From Lepidurus packardi (taxonomy: Eukaryota; Arthropoda; Branchiopoda; Notostraca; Triopsidae), in the NCBI GenBank assembly GCA_023053545.1, contig JAKZAN010000007.1, positions 1,922,001 through 1,986,000 of the forward strand: a DNA stretch of 64,000 nt. Reading direction: 5' to 3'. Of the stretch, positions 12,263 to 24,100 are shown piece by piece. The notes under the pieces were generated by a model that was given only the letters and a program-made list of their open reading frames with translations, was not told where the DNA came from and made no database searches. A program made the position numbers and the translations under genes. Position 1 is the stretch's first letter. Every line of letters starts with the position of its first letter.

Positions 12263-14058
12263 ATGAGGAAGAATGTATGGGTTACCGATCTCCTTAATTT
12301 TACTCCAGCCGGGAAGTCGGAGACCAAAAGCATAATTGGACTGCTAGAAAACAGAAGTCTTGGCCTGTTTACGCATGCCAAACAATGGCAACTTCCTAGA
12401 ATGTTGTGGCTTAGCCAAGCGAGGAATCTGAAACCCAAATTCAAAAAGAAGCTGTCGAAATCCTTTTCCTATCTACACGATGGGCTTTTCGTTGCGAGAA
12501 GTTGCACAGACAAATCCAGTTCGTTATTCTGTACAGCGTACATCGCTTAATTGTTATAATATTAATTTCTTTAGTTGGCATTCACAATACTGACGGCAAA
12601 ATGCTACGGCAAATGTCCTTTGAAGGGCAATGGAAAGATGCCGCCTTGGGACTCGTGAACACGCTTAACGTGCCGGGATCGAGCGCGTACCGTAAGAGTT
12701 CGCTGCTATGAACGAAAAGTGAAACGATGTGCATTCTAGATTTCAAGCCATGCCTCTATATATTAACCTCCAAAGATCTACTGGCTGTAGATATGCTAAC
12801 AGGGGCAGTGATGCAGACTATAAGGCTCAATTTGTTTGCTTGCAAGTTTGTTAACTTGATAATTGACTATGAAGCTCGCTTTATCGCCCTGCGTAGCACG
12901 AAAAGTGTCAACAATTCAAACCGCACAGATTCGTTGCTCACATTCGCATTTTATGACATGCCTACTGTGCTGCTCAAGCGAAGTCTACAAGTAAAATTCA
13001 TTCCCAGCCCTTAAGTCATTAGCTTAATTGATGTAAAGGTGCGGAAATCCGTATTCGGAGATACCATGGTCGATGCGCAGATTAGCGAATCGATGTTGCT
13101 CACAATGCATAGGGGGGACGTAATTAAGCTCTATAACCTGGATTCTTGCTCCACCCATGTAAATTGACATTAGCCAAAGCGGAAGTTGTCGTAATACCCC
13201 CCCACTTCCCCAGGAATGCGGGCCATGTTTATTTACCGTGAATAGCTTACATAATTATCTCGTAATTGGCGGGCATCCTTGGTCGGCTATAACGCGCTCC
13301 AAAGGACTTTTTCATGTAAGCCACGCTCACAAAAAACGCTTAAAAATAACAAAGCCGCCCTTTTTTCTCTCCTTCGTATGTGACTTAGGTCAGTGATCTC
13401 GTTACGGGGACCAAAGTAGACGGCCCAGGCTTGAATACTGAAGAAGTAGAGTCTGGAAGTTTCCAAGTAACTTTCCACCCAGACGGATCCTCGCGAATTC
13501 TTCTCCTTCACGACGCGAGCATACAGTAATAAACCTTTTTATGTCCTTTGTAAACAAAAGTCTGCGTCAAAAAACAAAGTGCGGGATCTAATAAGCAAGC
13601 CCTTCTCTAGGACTTTCACAATGTATCATCATCAAGGAAAACAACTGGTCTTAGCGAAAGGACCGTGCTATTCTTATGCTTCGGAACCCGTTTCCTCTCC
13701 AACAACTCGAGTGACGTCTTCCGGAAGATCGGTGAGACAATGTTATTACGAGGGTGCCGAGAGGGAACTACAGTGGAGCTACGAAGATGAATTAGGTCTA
13801 TTAGCCATCGTCTACGGACGCGAATGTGTTACTCCACGCGCCAAACGAGCCATCGCTATTGATCAGGTGCAGATTTGCGATTCCGCGAGCGGCCACGTCT
13901 TACGCACTTTTGCGGGCAACGAAAGCTTCGCTGTCGACTTGGATCCCTACCCGTGGACACTGGATCTAATGGTCGACGGCGTCAATTTACTTGTAAGTTT
14001 ACAAACCCGAAGGCACACTTATGCCGTCGCGTACGAGTTAGCTGAATCACGGCCGTAA
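12263..14058 (+). CDS. DCAF17: DDB1- and CUL4-associated factor 17 homologue
   Basis: DCAF17 is a beta-propeller-like candidate substrate receptor of the CUL4-DDB1 ubiquitin ligase, known from vertebrate nuclei and nucleoli. Seven coding exons: 12263-12530, 12575-12691, 12740-12990, 13039-13158, 13214-13315, 13389-13525 and 13611-14058. All phases agree, introns are 44-85 bases and the product is about 480 aa (human 520). Family landmarks seen: LYILTSKDLLAVDMLTG, the VFGDTMVDAQ block, NYLVIGGHPWSAIT near the middle (human has QIGGHPWHYI), FHPDGSSRI, and YEDELGLLAIV near the C-terminus. The N-terminus is the weakest part. The first ATG in the open frame was taken, but the frame continues upstream to an AG at 12217, so an extra short exon may exist. 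Tandem with MPPE1. Confidence 0.85.
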
Positions 14059-15043
14059 CCATGACTACATAATCCTATCCCCAAGATCTCGTTATAAGCC
14101 CTTGATTGCTGCTGGGACCTTGTCAACTCCCACCAGCACCACCTCCAACCTGTCTTCCCCGTTTCTTCCACATCTTTGAACTCCCAATCACCCGAAAAGG
14201 TCTTGAAAACCCCTTCTCCCGCAGTCTCATTGCGGTTCCCATCGGAACGCACACACCACGTACGTACGTACAAGCTACACACCGTGTTGCCGTCAACTGT
14301 GCATAGCTCCCTATTCCATTGAGAACCAACGTCCGAGGCGGTGGCCAATACTTCCAGTTCCCAGCGCTCCAGTGGAGTGTTGGCAGGGAGGCAAGACGCC
14401 GCATTTACTACTCCACACTTGTTGACTGACGAGGCTTATAACTTGGATCCCTATTACATTCTGCCACGGAATCGTGCCGCGTGCGAAAGCCAGTAGAGCA
14501 GGTTACACCCTAAAAGTGTCGGTTTTTGCGGTGCAAGTGATGTGAAACCTGTTCGCGTGTAAGTTCTGTGCCTTTGCTATGAAGAAGCAAGTTTTTTTTT
14601 CCAAAACTTGGAATACAAAAGATACGTTTTTATGAATGATTGAGCAGTTCACTCGTTCTATAATTCTCGAAGGTGTTTTTATCTCCTTTTCCTTTTTATC
14701 CCCCCGTAAATTAAATAAAGTTCAAGGTTGGGTAGATACCTAACAATATATGAAAGTTTTCCCAGAATGCCGTTTGCTTTTCCGGCTGACCGAAGACGAG
14801 ATAGGTGATTGTCTTCGCTTCAACTGTTGCCCGAGCAGCGCTTTTTACTTCTGGTTGATCTAGCTCCTTTCATAGTGGCATGGATCAATCGATACGAGTG
14901 GTGATGGCGGGATGCTAACATGAGTTGGCAGTCAATCTCGGACTTGTTTGACGTACAAAAGGCTTACGGGATCATGTGAGGGCCTAAAGAGGGACCGAAT
15001 CTGTGAAAGTAGTGGATCTGCAAGGAAAAGAAAAGAAGAAATC
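14059..15043 (+). other. Spacer after DCAF17
   Basis: About 1 kb with no supported coding region. It should hold the DCAF17 3' UTR (an AATAAA lies at 14714) and the promoter for the most distal first exon of the DPP6/10-like gene. Confidence 0.45.
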
Positions 15044-15136
15044 ATGGCTTCTGCCAGTGCATCGCCGGGAATTCCGGGCGTCCTTCAAGCAACTCCCGAA
15101 GGCGAAATGGACGCACTACTTCTCGGAAGAACCGGA
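15044..15136 (+). CDS. Alternative first coding exon a of the DPP6/10-like gene
   Basis: ATG plus 30 codons (begins MASASASPGIPGVLQATPEG, ends LLLGRTG) up to a GTAAGT donor in phase 0. This is the phase needed by the common exon at 22196, so it would give a 31-residue cytosolic tail. It lies 7 kb upstream of the common exon. Assignment to this gene rests on strand, phase and position; no transcript is available. Confidence 0.55.
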
Positions 15137-18100
15137 GTAAGTTTTCTCTTGCGATTCCTACTTAATGGACATAAGTACACATTGTCAGAATCAAGCTTCC
15201 TAAACGCGTACAAATCAATCGTAATAGTGCAAAAATTAATTACTAGCTAACAGAGCAGAGATCATGGTTCCGCAAACTGGTTTGCATGTAACCTGTTGCA
15301 CGCTGGAAAGAGCAAGCTTACATATGTTGACATAAGGAGGCTAGTATTGATCGGAGGGGTGGGCACATACGTAGTAGTACGCCCAAACGCTTAACTAAAA
15401 CTCCAACCAAAGGAGGTTTTGTCAAGAAAGGTGGGAAGGGATAATCATGTCTGTAGAGGACTACGCACGCCTGGTTACCGCTGAACCCTGAATGAAGGTT
15501 GCGTTAGGTTATGTCTTGTGAAACTTGGAATTTGGAATGGCAGAAGCATCAATCATCATTGTTGCGCAGGAACTCGGCGCGGCTGAGAAGGGGATCTTAG
15601 TTATTACTGTATAGTTCTCCTTTTTCTGTTTCGACCTATATCCGTCGAAGATCGCAATACAGGTCGGAGAAGAACTTCCTACGAAAGAAACGTATTCTAC
15701 CGTTTTATGTTAGTCCCGTGTAATTACACGACTCGGGGGAGATCAGACAGTAGAAAAAATACGAAGCTTTTTCCAATTTTCCTTTACTGCGATGTTGTCC
15801 CGTTATGCTGGGTCCATCTTAAAAAAATGCCCCATACCCGCCTTGCAAAAGGAAGCAGAAATTCTTCGTATTTAAGCTCCGCATTTCTTTTCATTTTATT
15901 TTGTCCTTTTCGACCATAAAGAACATAAACAAAAGAAAAGAGACCATTTCTTCAAGATTCGTTTCTTGACCACGTTTTTCCTTTTCTTTCTTTTTTCCTC
16001 TTTCTTTCTGTGTCAGTGCGGTACCCCGTTCTCCGTGATTGAGTTTGGCAAACTTGAGCTCCGAGAAAAGCCAAGTGGGGAATCATGTGTACGCTACTGT
16101 TGTGGCAGAGCAAAGTATACGTGCTCTCATAACATAGTAAGGTTTTCTGAAGCCATTGCTGGCTATAACTCGTACAGTTAACTTGGGTATGGCAGACATT
16201 TTTATCCTTGTTTCATCTGATGGATTCAAGCAAAAGCATTAGGTCACATTCGTGACCAGCGTGCCCGAAAATGTCCTTTGCTTTTATTGCTACACTACGA
16301 AAGGTCGTGTTAATGTTACCAGTCGTCTAAGCTAGGACGGGGATGAATCTTCTTTACGAGTTTCATGAATGTAGAAGATTAGTTTTCAAGGCAGATGCGT
16401 TATTTCTAATAAACGTTGTTTCTTGATCATTATTTGCTTCCCAATCAGTTTGAATTAATATCGCATTTTCAAACTACACCCACTTCGATAATTGTTCTTT
16501 TACAACGACCGCATTTTAAAACTATTATAACACGATTTATTCGACCAAAACCAAAAGATTTGACTTAATATAAGAACTAATTTCGTTTGAAGTTTCGAAT
16601 TTTGCATTAAATTGGTGTGTTTTTCTGTCTTTATTTTGGATAATATTACATAATATAATAGTACTGTTTACTATAATGGGTATTCTATTGGATGTTACGT
16701 ACTAGATAAAGAAAGGGATATTTTTTGTGAATAAATTCAAGTCCTACATAGCTCGCAACGGGAACATTCATTATTGGACAACAGTGAAATTTTCCCGTCT
16801 GGTGAGCTAACCTAGCTAACCGAACATTCGGCCTCCGTCCTCGATAACCGCTAGTCGGTGTTCCATAAGTTCGCAAGATTTCTTTGTTGTACTACACTCG
16901 CACAACGAAAACAAGAGTTTCTTTTTTATTAAAACGCATGAGTGATTTCCTACCATTTTCCCCAGCCAGCCCCGAGTTTGGGCGGTCCATGGGATATATA
17001 TAATAATATTGGATTATTCTTTTATTTTCTACTCCGTCATCAGCATAATTTAGATCATTAGAAGCGAAAGGCTATGTTATAATGTAAGTATTCTTGCGTG
17101 ATGCTGTATCCAGCACCTGTCACAAGCAATTAGCTGACGTCGTTAGAAAGCGTAAACGCCTAGCTTACAACCCTTTCTGTTTGAGTTAACAGACGCCAAG
17201 TCCTGAAATGAGATCAAAGACTAAAGGAAGTAATCTGGGAGGGTTAATGTAGTTCACGAAAGAGTAATGGATGCGGGCCACATTTGTATGCGTTAGCAAA
17301 CCGTAAAATATCTTTTGTGTTCAAATTTAATGGGGTGGAGCCGAAATTGGAAGGAGTGCTGCTAGTAACCGTTCTACGAATATCTGCAATGCTAATGGGG
17401 GGTGGGGGGACGCTGATGCAGACAGCCTCAAGAATAGCTCAGCTTTTTCTTTTCACCCAGGAGAAAATGAAAAAGTCAAAGTACCAGCACGGGAGAGGGG
17501 AAGAAGGAAAATCGGTAATTTACTGCCAGCTTTGCAGTTTAGGATGTTGTTCCTTTCCACCCTAATTTGACACTTTGGCAGCAAAATTCTCCGAAAAAGC
17601 AAAAATGCTTGGCTCTATACCCTTCGGAATGAGCTGCATTCATAAAACACTGGCGCGCATCAAAGCTACTTGGCTCCGTTTCGTCGCTATTATCATAGCG
17701 AAAGTCTATTGTCCTATTGTCCAAGTGTCACATGAACAATCCGGATAACTTAAGAGCAAGCACATGGAACGAAAATTAAGACTTTTTGTTTCCGTTGTCT
17801 GTAAACAACGATGCATTGATTACTTTGCGGCAAAAGCTGAGAAAGACTGCGCCGAAACAGCCGTTACCAGGCCTATTGTTTTATGTACATAAGCATGCTA
17901 TGCGCTATAGAACCTAGCAATTTCCCAAGGGTCAGCTCTTCCACTTTGAAGCAAATTGATGTGTGCTTTTTATAGGGTAACACACACTACCCACTTCTTT
18001 TTGAGGTTCATATCGTCCTTTGCTCTCGCTTAATTGGGCTCTGCGACAATCTGTATGGCCATTCTGCACGCGCTTTGCCTGCAGCAGCAGCGCCATTCTC

Positions 18101-21100
18101 TTCCTATCGGATTCCCTAACGATGCAGCACTTCCTCTTGCTACTGTGTCCATGCTTGGCTCCCTTCTTTAGAATTCACGGCGGGACGAGCGTTGTATCTC
18201 TTTAAAACTTGTCCGACAAGCGAACATGGAGCCCGAGGAGGTCATCAAAAACGATGGAGCTGCTCCGGGCATGTATTCACTGCAGTGCCCTATAGAACTC
18301 CCCCATAGCAGTGGCATTTGAAGCATTACAAGGCTCCTTTTTGCAAGACAAAGAGAACAGAATACAGAGTGAGCCCACCGCGGCCAAGCGGAGAACGCAA
18401 CATGAACACCAGTCCTCCGCCGCAGTACCCACTTGCTCTCCGTCTTCTCCGGAGTTTTGCAGCAGTGGATACATCTCACCACGCATACCACCCCCCGCCA
18501 AGTTGACTTACCCAGCACCAAAGCTGCGGGATCTGTCATTCACATAGCTCCGCATACGGAACCTAGACGGATGGTTTTGAGGACTTGTAAAGTGGCTTTT
18601 CAAACGTTCTTCAGTCAGACCCTTGGAAACTTTTCAACCTTTCGCCAAAGCGATAGCAAACTACGGGGTGATTAATGACGCGAACAATAGTGGAAGTGCG
18701 GACGAGGCTTGTATAAATTTGCCATTATTGATTCGGAAGTGCACTTTTCTGTCCTAATTTTGAAACTGTGCCAGACAGACCAGCCAAAAAAGCTTAGATT
18801 GATGATTACAGTAATTGGAGCGTCCTATTACTAAGGCAGTGTTCATCTGCAAAACCTCTTGGCTGGAACCGAACTGGGAATTTGTTGAAAATTCTACTTT
18901 TACGTCGATGTGAAAGAAAAAGGAAATCTTTTTTATCGACCAGCGGGTTACCGCGGAAGAATAAGGGGTACGGGGAGCTTGACAGCCTGACGGGTGGCCT
19001 ACCGGTGCGGAAATTGAAAATCTGCGGAAGCCGAGGAAGAAAAAACTAAGACTGTGTAATTCGAAAACCAAGCAAAAAAGCAGTCCAGCTGCTTGTCAGT
19101 CCTGTTCCTTTGTGGTTTGATCAGAAGATACGTCAACTGGATTTACCATGAATAGCGTCCAAGTCCAAGGCGGCGGAAGTCTGCGCTCCCGGAACGGCGA
19201 TCAGGATTATGATGTACGTACATGCTTTAGCATACCAAATTAGGATTGAATCGTTGATGGCTTTTGCTTTTATTTTGCTTTACGACTAGGATTACTTGCT
19301 ACGCAAATTTAGAGCGATTGCCAGCCTTGTTACTGGCATGCCAAGTTTGGCTTCGCAAGGATGAAAAAGAAAGGATGTTCAAAAGTACGCTGGTTTCCGT
19401 TCTGTTGTATCATGCGAAAATGAAAAGCGAATCCCTGGGCTCTCAGTTTTCCAGTCGTGAGCTCCTTTAGCCTCCTCGGCGGAAGATTCACCAAGGAGGG
19501 TTTCACGCCCATCAGACGCTTTCATTACGTTTAGCTAGAGGGCAGTGGGCTTTTCTTGCAGTCAAGAAAAAGCCCTGGCAGAAATATGCTCGCTGCCGTA
19601 TGGACCAACAGGGTTTATTTTGCTAGAAACATATTCAAAAAGGGACTGAAAGCCAGGGCGAAAACGTACTGTATTGAACACTTTTAATGATGTGCAACGT
19701 AGCCCGGTTGGAGCACTCGGCTAAGCCTGACTCTTGCCTTGGGCTGCAGGGGAAATTTACTCTAATAGTTATTTCAGAGCTAAGAGGCATTGACTTGGTT
19801 ACATTGTGCATACTAGCTCGCGTGTGCTTTGTGCACGTCGAAAGTACTGGATATTGCTGAGAGACTCGTTTCTGGATGGAAGAGAGAGAGGCTGCATTGA
19901 TCGCCTTGCAGTAGGACTAGGGACTGGGCCCTGTAGAGGAAGGGCCAAGGCAATCAGGTTTAGAGTTTGTTGCCGATTGTGAGTGATTATGTCGGAGCTG
20001 GACCGTTTTGATGACGAGGTAAGCGCTAATCATATTGTGTCCCTCTCTTGGATACTTTTTTCCGTAGTTAACACAGTGCAGGTCATGTACGAAAGTGAAA
20101 AGCGTAAGGAAACGCCACTTCATAAGTAGCTGATCAAAGGCACGTCGTTTTCAGTTACCAGAAAAAGTTCAACCTTTTATGTCTCAATTGGAATTTTAAA
20201 CAAACTTTTTTTTTTTATCGTCATACGTGAAGGAAGTCATAGCAAAGAACCCAGCTCAGGCATAGGGGAATGCTACAGAGCCGGACCTGGGAGAACATTT
20301 TATTACGGCGAAGATCTATTCTCAACCACTACTAAAATCCTTGGGGTTTGGGCTGTAATGACGTCAAGATCAAAGCACCCAGCGAAGAAAAAAGCGTGCA
20401 ATATACTGTTTTCGTACATACGCTAGCAAACGGACATACTTGGGAAGTCCTGACGAGGAAGATAATAAGAATAAGACTTATTCAGCTAACTGAGGATGTA
20501 TTCTGGCCTTGGGGATTCGTTTCGAAACATGCCGTTTGTTTAAAGGCACACATGGAACATGTTGAGTTTGGCCAAAGCTGCTATGGGGATTGTCGACTAT
20601 TTACGCTAGAAAAAGGCCCAGGACGGTGTGTTTACCCAAGTTTGCGTTGAAGAACACACACGCTAGGATCTTCGCCAAGCAAATATTCAAACGTGAAAAT
20701 ATTACAATATCAAAATCACCTTTGGATGCTTTCGATAAGAGAAGAAAAACAGAGAAACAGAAAGAGAAGAAAAACGGACACCAGCGCTTTTTATGAAGCG
20801 TAGTTTCTTCCACCCTGATCGATTTGAAAGCTTCTTAAGAAACCAGAAGAACGTCTACAAAAATAAGAACGAATTGCTTACGTCAAACTGATAACGTAGA
20901 GTCATCAGGTTGTAGTCGTAACTTTTTAAACAATCTTTAGTAAAGCATGCTGAGGAAGAAATACACGAACCTGGTTACATGGCACAACTAGAAATTTCAT
21001 CCAGTTGTCTTTCTCAGCCCAATTAAGAATTGATAAGCAGTGTCATATGCCTGTCATTTCTAGCCCCCGAATTGGCTGGCATGTTGTCAAGGACGGTTTG

Positions 21101-24100
21101 CGGTGCCAAAAAAATACAATGGGGCCAAATTGGAGTCACTTATTAGCTTGGTCCTAGTTTACGCCATATTTTCAACAAGGAAAGAAACGCAAGCAAACCG
21201 AGATATGGCAATAATATTAGAAGATGTGATATGCTAGGAATTTGACCATGAAAATAAGAAGACCAAAATTACTGTTAATAATTAATTTTATTCTGTTTAT
21301 CTCCTTGCTTAGTGTGTAGTTTATATTTCCCCTTAGTGTCTGTTAAAAACTTATACACAACGAATGCATTTATATGTTGAATTGGCATCGATTTTTTTAG
21401 ACGAACAATACTGGCTAACGGATTAAATGAAACCCCTTCTCACCAGGCGTACGAACAAATCTCCCCCTTCCGGCAGGATTAACGATACCGATTAGTGATA
21501 AGCTCAAAGCTACAAAAGACAAATACATACGAAGCGAACATGCTGTTATTGAAAATTCTGGATGGCACATACGTTTCGACAAAGGGCTTATCGAACCAAC
21601 GGGAAGGCGTGGTTAATGAATATAAGCTAGTCAAACTGAATCATAAATCTAATCTATTATACCGTCCGTTATTGTCACGATTGATGACTTGCACGCTCAA
21701 GCGAAAAAAGTTTGCACGAGAACTTACTACCTGGTTCGTGCCTGTCAATAATTAAAATGAAGGATGTAAAACGATCTGCAGTTGACTGTCTTCGGTTTTA
21801 GTAGGTGTTAGCATGGAATTTACGGGGTTTCGGAAGCTTCTATGAGATGCTTTCAATAAATCTCCCAGGCTGGTCTAACAAAGCATACTGTTCACTTCCT
21901 CATCAGGCTTTTCTGTACAAGAAGTTCCACACGGAACTCGCAGTGCCAGTCGCGCGGAATCCGAGGGTGTCGGTGGATGTGGACGTGCACTTACGCGAGT
22001 TATGGAAGTCACGGTAGGGAAAGGCCAAAGTAGCTAGGCGCCCGTTTCTAACCCCGAATCCTATTCTTGTCAAGAATTTTTTTTTGGCGCACATGTCGCA
22101 AGCGAGCAGCCGTCGACTTTCTGGGGGAAATTGATGGCTTTTCAAAAAGTACAATAACCGATGGAATGTTCATTTGGGTCTTTTTGTCCTTGCAGGAACT
22201 CGTGGCGTCTTCGCCGCAGGAGCGGAATTGGCGAGGCATGGCCATTGCTTTCTTGGTTATTGCTGTAGTGTGTTCACTCATTGTAACGGCTGTCGTAATT
22301 TTAACGCCACCTGACCATGGGCCAGGCTTGGGGAGACGCGGACTTCGCTATCAAATTGCGGACATTGGAAGTGCCAAGTTCGAATCACGCATGTTTGATG
22401 CTCAGTGGATATCAGGTAGTAGACATTTGCAACAGCGAGTTTTCGGCCCACTCAAACATATCTTAAATTATTTACAGACCATGAGGTTGTGTATCGCAGC
22501 AATGATGGTGCTCTGCTACTTTTTGATGTGGACTCTCAAACCTCACGTCAGTTTATGTCCAATATTACAATGGTATAGTTCTCCATAGTTATTAAAATAA
22601 CCTAATAAAGGATGTTCGAATAGCGTCAGCTCAACGCTGAAACGTTTGCCGTGTCCGCCGACCGACTTCATGTGCTCTTGGGACACGATACACATCAGGT
22701 AAAAGTTAAGAGTACGTAGTTGTCGTCGTCTTTGTTGGACCGCGTTGCAGATCAATACGAAAACGTAATGACGTCACGGAGAGCCACCAACCTAACGCGG
22801 ATTCTATTAATTCCTCGTCGTTGTTTGTTTAACCATGTGGCAAAAGATATCCACGCGAAAGTCAAAGGAAAAGCGGACGGTTTAACAAACAAAGACCAGA
22901 CGCAAGTCTTAACAATGGCTTAAGGAAAGGTCTCCTTACTCTTTCACTATATTCACAGGACAGCGCTGAAAGAACCCAGAGACGCTATCACGTATACAGC
23001 TTGGCCAACGAGTAAGTCTAAACAAGTCATCTGTTTAGCATTGTCAAGTGATAAGTAATTGTCGTTCTTTTTCCTCCTCTCCACTTTGTTTTTAGTCACG
23101 CTGTTTCCTTGATGACTACGGTAACCAACGAGTACCTATACCATACCGATCCGCCTTTCCTCCAGTATGCAGAGTGGGCTCCGACTGGAAGCGGATTAGT
23201 ATACGTTCAGAACAACGACATGTACTATAGAGCCAGTCCGGAAGAAATTATTCATCGGCTTACTGAAACTGGCATTCCCGGCATTGTCTTCAATGGTCTG
23301 CCGGACTTCTTGTACAAAGGTCATTTTACTAGCCATTCTGGCTGACAAAGTACTTTACCGGATTCGCTTGCCGGATAGATATTCTGCCTCAGCAAAAAGC
23401 AATATGGTGGTCGCCAGACGGACGACGATTGCTGTACGCGAGCTTCAACGACTCATTCTTGCCACAATGGCCATATGCACGTTACGATGCCAGTTCAGAG
23501 CCTTCATCCGTACGATACCTTCGCTACCCACCAGCAGGACAACCTAACCCTGATGTCAGCTTATATATAGTGGATTTGAAAGACCTGGGTCCTAAAACAA
23601 GCGCCGCGGACATTCGCAACCGAACTAGTGGTCTTAAACCGCCTCCAGCACTTAAAGATCAGTAAGTTTGCAACACTCTTTATGAATCTTGGCGAGTATT
23701 AGGAGCTTTGATCTCCTTACTAAACTTCAAACGACATATTAAAAAATGACAACCTTTTCTTTCCAAAAGGGATCCGTACTTAGTGGGCGCACAGATGGTG
23801 GATCCTAACACGGCTGTCGTCATTTGGATGAACCGGATTCAGAGTATGGCTGTGGTTACTATCTGCAAGGCAACCACATGGTTTTGCCAGCCAGTAAGTA
23901 GCCAGTTTTTCTAATTTCTTTAAGAAACTAATTACGTTTTGACCCGTTTGTTCTCTACAGATCTTCTCTGAAAAAGCAGTGGAGGGCGGATGGATTGAAG
24001 TGTGGGTGCCGCCCATATGGGGTCAAGATGGCATGAACATGTTGATGAGGATACGTTGGTCCCAGTCCCCTCACAATCACCACATCATTAAAATAAGTGT

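Noticed and set aside
19700-19755. tRNA-like A-box (GGAGCACTCGGCTAAGCC region)
   Set aside because: No matching B box (GGTTCGANTCC) and no cloverleaf arms at the right spacing.
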